A stretch of 64,000 bases of DNA from JACCZX01 sp963829995 (GTDB lineage: Bacteria; Pseudomonadota; Gammaproteobacteria; Burkholderiales; Burkholderiaceae_F): positions 5,509 to 69,508 of the forward strand of contig CAWHKW010000013.1 in NCBI GenBank assembly GCA_963829995.1. Direction: 5' to 3'. A program made the position numbers and the translations under genes. Shown here piece after piece: positions 1 through 9,050 of this stretch. The notes beneath the pieces were generated by a model, which was not told where the DNA came from, searched no databases, and saw only the letters and a program-made list of their open reading frames with translations. Positions within the stretch are counted from its first letter, which is position 1, and each line of letters begins with the position of its first letter.

Positions 1-604
1 ATAGACCAGTGTTTGCGCCGCCCCGCCCACTGCTACCCAGGAAATTGTTCGGCTGGCAACCGTAGTCGCGAAAGAAGCCGGCACGCGAGCGTCAATCGGA
101 AACATCTCCCAGGTGCCATTGCCAGCAATGTAGTACTCGATGCAAGGTCGCAGATCTCTGTACTGCTTGCCCGCGGAATTTGTGTAAACGCCTTGATACG
201 AAAGCAATGCCGCATCGAAAGTGCCAGAGTAGCTGCCCGACTGAGCCACACCATCGATGGTTCCGGACCACATACCGGACAGCGCTAAGTCACTCTTGGT
301 CCCCGATACGACGCCCACGTTGCTTGTTTGGCAGCCCACGTAGGTAAAGAACATGCTGCCCGAGAAACTTCCGTTGCTGTTCGGCAAATTGAGGGAGAAC
401 GCACCGAGGGTTGGATCCTCGGGATTCGTCACCGGATCTTCTGCGTAGTAACCCACATAGAGACCGCCCGGCGGACTTGCGAAGCGCGGGCGCGGGTGCC
501 GACGGCGGCGCCGCGGTAACGGGCGCGGAAGCGTCACCACCACCACCACAAGCGCTTAGCACCCCCACCATTGCGAGCCAGCATGCTTTCGATAGTGCGT
601 TCAT
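1..604 (-). CDS. Secreted lipoprotein, partial at window edge, with one +1 frameshift
   Basis: The gene starts at the ATG at 604 with a type II signal peptide: MNALSKACWLAMVGVLSACGG, lipobox LSAC, then a Gly, Ala and Pro-rich linker. The ATG frame then leaves the conserved-looking protein at GCG CTT CGC (CTT at 484-482). Skipping one base gives a second frame that stays open to the window edge and reads like a secreted beta-rich domain with many Gly, Ser, Tyr and Asn residues (for example SPPGGLYVGYYAEDP and GSMFFTYVGCQTSN). The C-terminus lies outside the window. I do not recognise the family. It is divergent from the response regulator, with 228 bases between that hold no gene I can see. 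The shift is either a sequence error or a true lesion or recoding site. Confidence 0.6.
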
Positions 605-832
605 AGGTCCCGATATTCGCGTTGGTAGATCGATTGTGGGCGCGAGTTGCCGATATCACGCGCTTAAAGCCGACCTCTGGTGCAATGCTGGCGGCTTCCT
701 CTGCGGCCGCAAATCTTCCGATGGGTCAAGACGGTCTCGTCCGATCGGACGAGAAGAAATGCTCGTCAGGCGTGATCTACGGGCGCGCGGATTGGTGCGG
801 CCACTGGCAGAATCCCGCCGGGATTCAACACC

Positions 833-1460
833 ATGACACGCGTACTCATCGTCGACGACCATCCGCTAGTTGCGCGCGCGACAGCCAATGAGGTGCGCAT
901 GGTCAAGCGCGAGGCCGAAACGCGGCTCGCACATTCCATAGAGGAGGCCGAAGCCGTCATCGCTGACTGGGAACCGCCCGACACCATCCTGCTCGATCTG
1001 CGGCTGCCCGACACCGACGGCCTCTCCGGCCTGGTTCACCTGCACAAGCTCGCGCCCGAAAGCGACGATTGCGATCATCAGCGCCGAAGATGATCCGCAC
1101 ATCATGCGCGATGCTTTCGCGCAAGGCGCGCGCGGCTACCTGACGAAGGGTCGCGACATCGATCAGTTCACCGAAGGCCTGCGCAAGGTGCTCGACTACG
1201 GCTTCTACTTCCCACCCGAAGTAACGACGCCGGCGCCCACCACACCTGCCGCGCATCTCACTGACCGCGAAGAAGAAGTCGTCAGAGCCTTGGCGTTGGG
1301 CAAGGTCAACAAGCAGCTCGCCGACATGCTCGGCGTGAGCGAAAGCACCTTCAAGACACACCTGCGTGCGATCTACAGAAAGCTCGGCGTCAGGACGCGC
1401 ATTCAGGCGGCGGGCCGGGCCCGTGAACTTGGCCTGCTCGCGATCCGCAGGCGCGCATGA
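833..1460 (+). CDS. LuxR/NarL-type response regulator, interrupted by one +1 frameshift
   Basis: An N-terminal receiver domain (TRVLIVDDHPLV, then phosphoacceptor Asp in ILLDLRLPDTDG) is followed by a LuxR-type helix-turn-helix (LTDREEEVVRALALGK, then VSESTFKTHLRAIYRKLGV). The two halves lie in different frames. The switch is near 1058-1064, where GAA AGC GAC must become GAA, one base skipped, GCG ACG ATT to restore the receiver beta-4 strand (TIAIISAEDD). The whole span is 628 bases, that is 3n+1, which fits a single extra base and a protein of about 208 aa. It overlaps the downstream histidine kinase by ATGA, so the two form a two-component pair. It would bind DNA when phosphorylated; its targets are unknown. 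Confidence 0.8.
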
Positions 1461-2671
1461 TCGATCCGATCTTTCGAAGGATGCCGCGCCTGACCGGCAC
1501 GATGACGCCGGAGGAACGAGTGCGCGTCGTCGTCGCACTCGATCACGACGGCCGCCAGCCGCAGACAACACTGGCGATGAGCCTGCGCAACCTGCGCATT
1601 CTCGTCAACGATCTGGATGCGAACACGACGGTCAAGGCGCTTCGAAAATCAATTCCGTCGGTGAAGGCCGAGCTCGTCGCGGTGCAGGCCGCCGTCCGCC
1701 AGATCATCGATCTTCAGCAAGACCTGGTCGATGCGATTCGCCTGGAGCTCGACGACACGCGCCCTTCCCCGCGCACGATCAACGCCGACGAGATGGTCGA
1801 GCGCGCATGCAAGAGCAACATGACGCTCGCCAAAGACCTGGACATCACCGTGCGCGGCGCCCGCTCACGGCTCGCCTTCGTCGCCGACGAACGCTGGGTC
1901 GAGCGCATCCTGAACAACCTGGTCGCCAACGCCATCTGGCACTCCAACGGCAAGAAGATTCTGATCGGCGCGCGGCGCAAAAAGGATGACATCGTGTTCG
2001 AGGTCCGCGATAACGGCCGCGGCATGAAGCCCGAAACCGTCGCGGGCATCTTCGAACCGCTCAAAGCGCCCTCGCTATCGCCGATCGGCCAATCCGCCGC
2101 GCGCTCGGGACTCGGCCTCTACAACGTGCGGCTTTACACCGAGCGCATGGGCGGAACGGTGAATTGCGAATCGACGCCGCAGCGCGGCACCATGTTTCGA
2201 ATCACGCTGCCCGGGCCGATCACAACCGTCGCGCCGCAACCGCGTCTGCACGACGTCGACGCAGCGAAGCTCGCCAAGAACAAGCTCGTCGCGATTCTCG
2301 ATGACGACGTCAGCGTGCTGCGCACGACCGAGCGTCTGTTCGGCAGCCTGGGCGTCGAAGTATTCGCGCACAGCGAGCCGCTGGTCTGGCTCAATGGCGT
2401 CGTCGAGATGAAGCGAATGCCCGATCTCGTCATCCTCGATTACCAACTGAAAGATGGCGACTGCACGACGTATCTCGACGTGATCCGCGGCCGATGGGGA
2501 GGACAAGGGCTGAAGATGATCGTGGTCACCGGCCACGCGCGGAATCCGAATCTGATAAGAATCTCGCAGCAGGTTCCGGTGCTGCGCAAGCCGCTGACTG
2601 AAGCGACGTTTGCGCTGATTCTGGATGTGCTGGGCGGGCGGCGGAAGTTGCCTGCTGCTGGATTTCTGTAA
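1457..2671 (+). CDS. Hybrid sensor histidine kinase with C-terminal receiver
   Basis: This 404-aa protein has no membrane segment and no recognisable sensor domain, so it is probably cytosolic. An H-box-like segment (LDHDGRQPQTTLAMSL, about residues 28-43) resembles the HDLRQP type of hybrid kinases. The ATPase domain shows an N-box (NNLVANAIWHS), G1 (DNGRGM) and G2 (SGLGLYNV). A receiver domain follows from about residue 270, with an acidic pocket (LDDD), phosphoacceptor Asp (VILDYQLKDGD) and the conserved Lys (LRKPL). The start overlaps the response regulator stop by ATGA. The signal is not evident from sequence and may come through protein partners. The nearby HD-GYP genes suggest a link to cyclic-di-GMP signalling, but that is inference. 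Confidence 0.85.
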   Translation: MIDPIFRRMPRLTGTMTPEERVRVVVALDHDGRQPQTTLAMSLRNLRILVNDLDANTTVKALRKSIPSVKAELVAVQAAVRQIIDLQQDLVDAIRLELDDTRPSPRTINADEMVERACKSNMTLAKDLDITVRGARSRLAFVADERWVERILNNLVANAIWHSNGKKILIGARRKKDDIVFEVRDNGRGMKPETVAGIFEPLKAPSLSPIGQSAARSGLGLYNVRLYTERMGGTVNCESTPQRGTMFRITLPGPITTVAPQPRLHDVDAAKLAKNKLVAILDDDVSVLRTTERLFGSLGVEVFAHSEPLVWLNGVVEMKRMPDLVILDYQLKDGDCTTYLDVIRGRWGGQGLKMIVVTGHARNPNLIRISQQVPVLRKPLTEATFALILDVLGGRRKLPAAGFL

Positions 2672-2676
2672 CGCGA

Positions 2677-4528
2677 ATGAACTCGCGCCAACGTTTACTC
2701 GACGCTTTGAATCAGATGCGGACATGCCTTACGCAGGGGCTCCCGACATCGCAAGCGCGTCTTGAGCGCCTTAAGGCGATTGCTAGCGGACGAAGAATCT
2801 CTTTTCGCGCCCGCGGAAATTGCGCTACGAGCATTGAAGGCAGAGCCAGCGACTGAGGCTCACTGTCGCATGTTGGCTCTTGTGTTGCCCGCTGGCACTT
2901 TTTCAATCTTGAATATGAGATGTGCGGAGTGTGTGTTGCGCGGGCAGCAAGCTATTGCGCGCCGCGTTAACGATCCTGTTGCTTCTCGCAAAAGCACTCA
3001 AAATGCAAGGCATATCGTAATGTGAAATGGGGAAGCCGGCGGACGCGATTCCTGTCCTGCTGGAAGCGCTGGAAAACGCTCGGTCAGCGAACGATGTCGA
3101 GCAAATTTCAGAGTGTACTTATCAACTTGGGTGTCGCGCAGTTATATGGCGCTCGCTACGGCATTGCTTACGAGTGTTTCGAACAAGCTTTGGACGTACT
3201 GCCGCGTGCACGTGCAAGAGTTATGCGCGCGCGAATGCTTTGGTTAATCAAGGCCAATTACTGCTAAGAATCAAGGAGATCCGACGTGGACTTGAAGCTG
3301 CACACACCGCTCGCTCGTTCTGACAAATGTGCAGATCAGTTTTTGAAGAGCCTACGTCCTTGTGCATGTCGAATTGTCTTGGCGCAATTGCGCGTGGCGA
3401 TTGGCGACATTCGGCAAGCGGCGGAGCACGCGAGGTGCGCACGAGAGTGGGCGCCACGTGCAGGCGAGGTTGGACGACGAATTGCCCGGCTCGCTTCGCT
3501 TCTTAGTCGATGCCCACGACACGAGCAACTTCTGATGAAGCGATCGATGCTCTACTTGCTGAAGTAAAGAGGAACAAGAGTCGTTTCGCTCTGTATCGCA
3601 TTAGCCTTGACGTTGCCGTCGCCGCTCTGCAGGGCGCGGGACGACCAGAAGAGGCACTGCAGTTCTTGCGTGAAGCCGCTCAACTCGATATGTCGCTTCA
3701 TATTGGCGTGACAAGTCATGCATTGCCAATAGAGATCAGCGGCAAGCGGATTGGAACTGGATGATCTAGCGGACGCCAGGGCCAAAGAGCATCGCAGCAC
3801 TCTGCTGGCGCAAGCCGCGCACCTCGGAGCAGCAGCGGATGAGCGCATCGAGCATCTCGTCGGTCTAGCGATTCGTGCAGAACTGCGTGAAGAGGACACA
3901 TTTTCAAACGGCGAACACGTTTATCGCGTCGCTCGACTGAGCGAGTTACTCGCGCTGCGAAGCGGACTGTTCGGACGAACGAGATCGCAAATGCTCGGTT
4001 AGCAGGACTGCTGCATGACGTCGGAAAAGTGTTTGCACCTGACCAAGTGCTTCTTAAGCGTGAAGCCCTGACTGACAGCTGAGAAAGCGCTGCTCAGAAA
4101 GCACTCTGAGGATGGCGCTGGTCTGATCGAGAATCTGAAAAACAATGCGCTACTCGTCGTGGCGGACGCGGTTAGACGCTCGCATGAACGCTGGGATGGC
4201 GGCGGGTATCCCGCTGGCATGCAAGGCGAAACCATTCCAATCGCGGCTCGCATCGTCGCCATCTGCGACAGCTTCGATGCAATGACGCACTGGCGGCCCT
4301 TCAGAAGCCCGCGCTCGTTTGCTTCCGCACTGTCCGAAATTGAAGCGGGCTCTGGCTCGCGATATGACCCCCGAGCTGTCTCGCCTCTTCGTAACCCTCT
4401 TGCGGCGACTACAGCGCGAGACTGACGATCTCGATCGGTTCTTGGCGGAAGGCGCGGAGAACTCGCCCGTAGTCCAAGAGCAACGTCGTCTCGCGAAGTT
4501 GCTGCGGCCTCAGCGAGAAACTCTGTAG
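2677..4528 (+). pseudogene. TPR + HD-GYP protein, copy A, degenerate (about 13 frame changes)
   Basis: Stitching frames gives a protein of about 612 aa colinear with copy C (617 aa): an N-terminal helical TPR-like region, a linker, and a C-terminal HD-GYP domain. Recognisable pieces are EESLFAPAEIALRAL, MGKPADAIPVLLEALEN, GRPEEALQFLREA, NGEHVYRVARLSELL, AGLLHDVGKVFAPDQ, HERWDGGGYPAGM and ETDDLDRFLAEG. The HD pair of HDVGK is kept; the usual HHE before the GYP motif is SHE here. Frame changes traced by alignment to copy C include CTT AAG (2770), CTT GGG (3126), TTC TGA C (3318), CTT AGT (3502), TTC TGA T (3530), AGC TGA (4077) and CCC CGA (about 4370). There is also an in-frame TAA at 3018 where copy C has Tyr. 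Base composition looks less GC-rich than the neighbours. It is probably a dead paralogue. Confidence 0.75.
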
Positions 4529-4571
4529 CGGTTCGAGCGCGGTTTCGGGAAGAGTCCGAAGCCGTTTACGG

Positions 4572-6433
4572 CTACCCGTATTTGACGTCTGTAGATCGCC
4601 GAGCTGGCTGCCGCTCAGGCTCGACCGCCTCAATCGGCCTGGCCAGCGACTCGGCAATCTTCTGCCTCGCCACCGTAAGCGCTGTTTGCCTCGCAGCCTG
4701 TCCGAGAAACGCATCAAGGTCTGCATGCTCGGCGCGCAGGCGCGTGATCATCGGACCGAAAAGGTCGATCAACTTCGGATCGAACTGCAGCGCACGGCCA
4801 CGGATCATTTCGGCGAGCGCCTCTTCGCCGGACAGCGCGCGCCGATACGCCTTGTCATGCGTCATCGCGTCGTAGACATCGCATACGGCCACGATGCGAG
4901 CCGCCAGCGGAATCGCCGAACCGAAAATGCCATCGGGATATCCGTGTCCGTCCCAGCGCTCATGGTGATGACGGGCTATGTCCTCCGCCAGTTCGCCATA
5001 CGAAACCTTCGTTCGGGATAGCAGCTCGGCGCCGGTCTTCGCGTGTGTCTCCAAAATCTGACGCTCGCCGTCGGAGAGCAGCGTCGCCTTCTGCATCAGC
5101 GTGTCCGGAATGCCGACCTTGCCGATGTCGTGCAGCCGCGCCGCGAGCTCGATCGTCGCGCAGGTCTGAGGTGACTCGCCGTGCGCCTGCGCTAGCAGCG
5201 CCGCCAGCTTGGCGACGCGATAGCAGTGCTCGCCCGTCGGATCGTCGCGCATCTCGGCGGTGAAGGCCATCTGTTCGAGCAAGCGGCCTTGCTTTGCGCC
5301 GACTGTTTGGGCGGCGATTTTTTCCGTCAACTCAGCGTCTTTTTCTTCCAGTAGATGTGGCGGAAATTGCGTGTCCTCGATCGGCTTCGAGCTGTTTCAG
5401 ATGCAGCTCCTGATGGCGAACGATGTTTTCGTGTTGCGCCTTGCGAATATGCAGCGTCAATTCGCGATGCAAAGCCAGAGCGCGCTCGGGGCGACCCGCC
5501 TTTTCGTGTGCTTGCACCATCGCGAGCAGCGTTTCGCGTAGCGAAGGTTTGACTTGCCGAGCCTTTTCCAGCGCCTGCATGCCGCGTGACAGACCAATAT
5601 CGCCCATGCCCGGAATAAACCTCAACTAGGCCCTCCGAACATGCGGCAGAAATATCTGCTCGGACCGATTTCGCTTCAGCCGCAAACTCTTTGGCCAACT
5701 GAACTCGCTCGGCTGCTTCTCTGATACTTCCGGATGGGAGCAGCAATCGAATGAATGTGCCCTTCGGCAAACACGCGAGCAAGCAGGTGTGCCGGTGAAC
5801 TCGGCGCCGGCATGAGCGCAATCCTGCGTTTGCTTATCCGTTCGATTCCCTCTTGGGAACGCGTGCACGTGCAGGCAGCAAGTCGCGGCATTGGACAAGG
5901 CAAACGGAAGCGATGTACTGCAGATTGTCATGTTCCGCCGCAATTGCGGATGCGCCCGCTCGTAGCATTGCCGGGCGTCCGCATACAGAGCCGCTTCGTA
6001 AAACGCCATGCCTAAGCTATTCCAGACGGATGCGATCGCCAACGGGATCACCTAAGTCCTCGGCCAGACGCAGCGCTTCTGCCAGCGACAGCAGGGCGTC
6101 TCCAGGATTGTTCGTCGTCGAGAGAGGATAATTCCCTGAAACGTCAGCGATTTGCGTTGCAGCGCCGCGTCGCCCACGTCACCAGCCAACATGACTGCCG
6201 AGCGCCGCCGGCTCCACACCGCTGAACACGCTTTGACCCTTGGTGATAAAACTGCTGAGCAATGCTCAGCAGGCACTCGACTCGCCGCGCGGGCTCGACT
6301 TGGAAACGGAATCTCCCGAAGCCTCGCCATAGCGTCGTTAAGGAACGCCAGAGTGTCGGGTCGCGGCGAAGCTAGATTTGCGATTAAGTTCGCTCTCGAT
6401 CTCTAACAGCCTTTGATGCGCCACTTCGTTCAT
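4572..6433 (-). pseudogene. TPR + HD-GYP protein, copy B, N-terminal half degenerate (about 11 frame changes)
   Basis: The start is placed at ATG 6433 (MNEVAHQRLLEIESEL). The TPR-like half is split over many frames (CTT AAT at 6388, TGG TGA C at 6184 and others). Each piece aligns with copy C, for example NSLGMAFYEAALYADARQC against NNLGLAHQYAGQFSMAIPC, and DIGLSRGMQALEKA against DIGLSRLQRAINES. From 5330 to the stop an uninterrupted 252-residue stretch keeps a full HD-GYP domain: DDPTGEHCYRVAKLA, ARLHDIGKVGIPD, RHHHERWDGHGYPDG, VCDVYDAMTHDKAYR. That part could still fold into a cyclic-di-GMP phosphodiesterase if translated from an internal start. The gene converges with copy A, 43 bases apart, and is divergent from a double-glycine-leader peptide gene at 6604. 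Confidence 0.75.
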
Positions 6434-6603
6434 GTACTGGCCGTCAGGTTGTGAGCGATCATTGTGCGCGGATCGGCAAACTGCGGTAGTCACCTGTGCC
6501 GGCGATTGCAGTTCATCGAGTCCGCAGGCGTGCACACTACATGTCAGCGTTCAAGCGTAACGCTAGTCGAAGCGCTCAATAATCTACCCAGCAAGGAGAG
6601 CAC

Positions 6604-6860
6604 ATGAATACCGACCAACCAGGTTGAAATCGTTGAAGAGCAAGTCACGGAAACAGTAGCGGCAAGATATCGAATTGAACTTATCCGACCTGGACTTGGT
6701 TGGCGGCGGGAACGCGATCGACTTTTGTAGTCGGCTGGCGTTACTGGTATTGCCGTGCAACTTTGCTGGCTCGCAGTGCCTTAGCCAGCGCGCTCAAACC
6801 TGGTTGGACAGTCCTATTCGCACTAGCGGCGGCCAGGTTGCCTGTCACAAGACGCAAAAA
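6604..6860 (+). pseudogene. Double-glycine-leader peptide gene (pepB), frameshifted
   Basis: An AAGGAG ribosome site (6593-6598) precedes ATG 6604. The reading MNTDQPG meets TGA at 6625. A +1 step (GGT, skip T, GAA) continues as EIVEEQVTETVAARYRIEL, and a second +1 step at CTT A (6680-6683) restores SDLDLVGGGNAIDF. The result is a bacteriocin-type leader: acidic, ending ELSDLDLVGGG, equivalent to IELSAECLSMVGGG of the intact peptide at 6885-7055. The core after GGG is hydrophobic but its frame is unclear, so the 3' end is set at the terminator. The gene is divergent from HD-GYP copy B. It could be a pseudogene, an assembly error, or a recoded gene. Confidence 0.55.
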
Positions 6861-6890
6861 AAACGCCCCGCGATGCGGGGCGTTTTATTT
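6859..6890. terminator. Bidirectional intrinsic terminator between the two peptide genes
   Basis: Perfect inverted repeat AACGCCCCGC-GAT-GCGGGGCGTT with an A run on the left and TTTT-A-TTT on the right, so it can end transcripts from both sides. It lies between the convergent peptide genes, and its T run overlaps the stop codon (6885-6887) of the minus-strand peptide. Confidence 0.85.
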
Positions 6891-7055
6891 GAGTCTGGCG
6901 CTGCTTATTTGACCGACGCAGTCGCCGTATAGCTGTCGCTCAGAAATCTGTGAAGGCTCCACGCCGCCACCCACCATGCTCAGACACTCGGCGGACAACT
7001 CAATCACAACAGGTTGTTCCGTCACTTCTTCTTGCGTTTCGATAACAACTTCCAT
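6885..7055 (-). CDS. Small peptide with double-glycine leader (pepC), 56 aa
   Basis: This short gene starts at ATG 7055 behind a strong GGAGGG site 5 bases upstream and stops with TAA at 6885. The N-terminus is acidic (MEVVIETQEEVTEQP) and runs into IELSAECLSMVGGG, the pattern of leaders cut after Gly-Gly by C39 peptidase/ABC exporters (ELSxxxLxxVxGG). The remainder after GGG, about 25 residues, is VEPSQISERQLYGDCVGQ followed by ISSARLK, with a single Cys. No exporter, peptidase or immunity gene is in the window. It is divergent from HD-GYP copy C (start 7182). It could be a bacteriocin, a signal peptide or another secreted RiPP-like peptide; the family is unknown. Confidence 0.7.
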   Translation of the reverse strand: MEVVIETQEEVTEQPVVIELSAECLSMVGGGVEPSQISERQLYGDCVGQISSARLK

Positions 7056-7181
7056 GGTTCCCTCCGCGCGAAGGTAATTTCAGGCCCCGAATTGGCCCAA
7101 AAGCTTGCGCTTTTCGGTCTAAGCAGGGTCAATCGGACGTGTAGTTTGCTTTGTTGAGTCCATCCGACCTCCGAAAGTTAA

Positions 7182-9036
7182 ATGCTTGTTGCTGATCAGT
7201 CAATGACTGCTTGGGCGGGCCTGTTGCCTTTCGCGGACGCGCCTGACCTCCCAGAGCGGTTTCAGCGGCTGGAACAACACCTGCGTAAGGCCCCCGCCAC
7301 CGGGGATGGGTCCGAAATTTTCGACCTGGCATGGGACGCCTTTTTGGCGCTACCCGAGGAGCCAACGACCGAAGCTCGGGCGATGTGTCTGCTTGGGATT
7401 GCGCGCAACAGGTATCTGCGCGGCCTTCCTTTCGACGGGATCGAACCGGCCAATCATGCCGTTGCAGTCGCGGAGCGCCTCAAGAACGACCTCGTCCTAG
7501 CCAAATGCCTGAACATGCTGGGCGTGATGTACATGGAGACCGGGAACTTTCCGGCGGCCATGACCGCGTTGACGCGTGCCTTGCCAGCGGCCCGCAACGC
7601 GGGACGACTCGGACCAGGAGTCCGGCATCTTCAACAATCTCGGCTTGGCCCACCAATACGCGGGCCAGTTCAGCATGGCCATTCCGTGCTTCGAGCGATC
7701 GATCGAGGTCTCGCATTCGGCGGCGACACCCCGGTTGACGCAGGCGCTCCCCCTTCTAAACATTGCAGTGGCGTCTCTCTATCTTCGAGACTTCTCGCGA
7801 GGATTGTCTGCCGCCGAGCGGGCGATCGAGCTTCTGCCCGAGCCAAGCGATGACAGTGAGCGCATGGCTCGCGCGACGATCGAGTTTGCCTACACGCGCC
7901 TCTTGCTTGAGGTGCGCAACGTCCCGCTGGCGCTCGAACGCGCCCGCCTCGCCCGACTGCACGCAAAAGGCGCGGGCACCCTGGGCGAGTTGTACGCAGA
8001 GATGGCGTTGGGCCTAGCGGAGGTCCACGACCCGGCTACTTGTGACATCGGTCTTTCCAGGCTGCAACGTGCGATCAACGAGAGTCGGCGTGGCGTTCCC
8101 ACCGCCTTGCGGGATGCGCTGGTCACGATTGTCCGGGCCTACGAGGTTGCCAAGCAACCGAACAATGCCCTGGTGTTCCAGCAGGAAGTCATCCGACTGA
8201 ACCGGGACAGCAGGGTCAAGAACCTGCTGGAGCATCACCACCGGCACGTTGTGCAGGTCAAGAAGGCACTGGACGCTCGGGCCGAGGCGGCGATGGACTT
8301 GCAGCAGCACGAACTCAAGTTCCAGCGCTTCTCAATGCAGGACTTTGGCGAGTTCACGCAGGTTCTGGAGCGCAACAGCGTCACGGTCGAATTCCACGAC
8401 GACGAAACCGGTGAGCACTGCTACCGCGTCGGGGCAATGGCTCGGGAACTGGCCAAGAAGATGGGCCTGGACGACGAGCTGTGCCAGATGATCGACCTTT
8501 CGGCCCGCCTGCACGACGTGGGCAAGATCCGCATTCCCGAGTCGATCCTTCTGAAGCCGGGCCGCTTTACGCCCGAAGAGCGCTCGATCATGGAGAAGCA
8601 TTGCGAGTTCGGGTGGGAAATCATCGGTGAAGGTGGGCTCGGACAGCTGTTTGTGGCGCAGGAGATCGCCTTTAACCACCACGAGAAGTGGGATGGAAGC
8701 GGATATCCGCGGCAAATTAAGGGCGAGATGATTCCGCTGAGCGCGCGCATCACCGCGTTGTCGGACGTATACGACGCTCTTACGCACAAGCGCAGCTACA
8801 AGGATGCGTGGTCGATAGCCGACGCCTTGCAACACATAGGCCGAGAAGCGGGAAAACATTTTGATCCGCAGTTGACTGCTATGTTTTTGGAGCTCGTTCC
8901 GGCACTTCAGGCTCAGTATGGTGACCTCGACGCATTCCTCAGCGCCGAAGCCAAAAAGAACGACTTCATCATTGACCGCGCACGGTTGGCACGCGAACTG
9001 AACACGGATTACGTCGAACTTGACGTTCGGCGATAG
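7182..9036 (+). CDS. TPR + HD-GYP cyclic-di-GMP phosphodiesterase-like protein, copy C, one +1 frameshift
   Basis: This is the best-kept of three paralogues, about 617 aa after one +1 step near 7602-7606 (GGA CGA becomes GGA, C skipped, GAC). Residues about 1-400 are helical TPR-like repeats (ARAMCLLGIARNRYLRG, NNLGLAHQYAGQFSMAIPC, GLSAAERAIELLPEP), then a linker (KKALDARAEAAMDLQQH). The HD-GYP domain has DDETGEHCYRVGAMA, SARLHDVGKIRIPES, NHHEKWDGSGYPRQ and SDVYDALTHKRSYKD, so the metal-binding HD and GYP motifs are intact. The family hydrolyses cyclic-di-GMP to pGpG or GMP. There is no receiver or membrane part, so the TPR half is the likely sensor or partner site. The start is ATG 7182 or 7203; neither has a strong ribosome site. 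The 126-base gap to the divergent peptide gene probably holds both promoters. Confidence 0.8.
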
Positions 9037-9050
9037 CCAACGGTCAGTGC

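Noticed and set aside
13..288. Open frame on the + strand at the left edge
   Set aside because: It lies opposite the lipoprotein's beta-rich domain, which has a coherent composition and continues from a clear signal peptide; the + frame has shadow composition.
6604..6640. Selenocysteine or stop-codon readthrough at TGA 6625
   Set aside because: The frame after TGA does not continue the peptide; only a +1 change restores the leader, and no SECIS-like hairpin is evident.
6675..6932. 85-codon frame running through the peptide gene and the terminator as a complete gene
   Set aside because: It begins inside the leader at a TTG, lacks its own ribosome site, and runs across a strong terminator hairpin.
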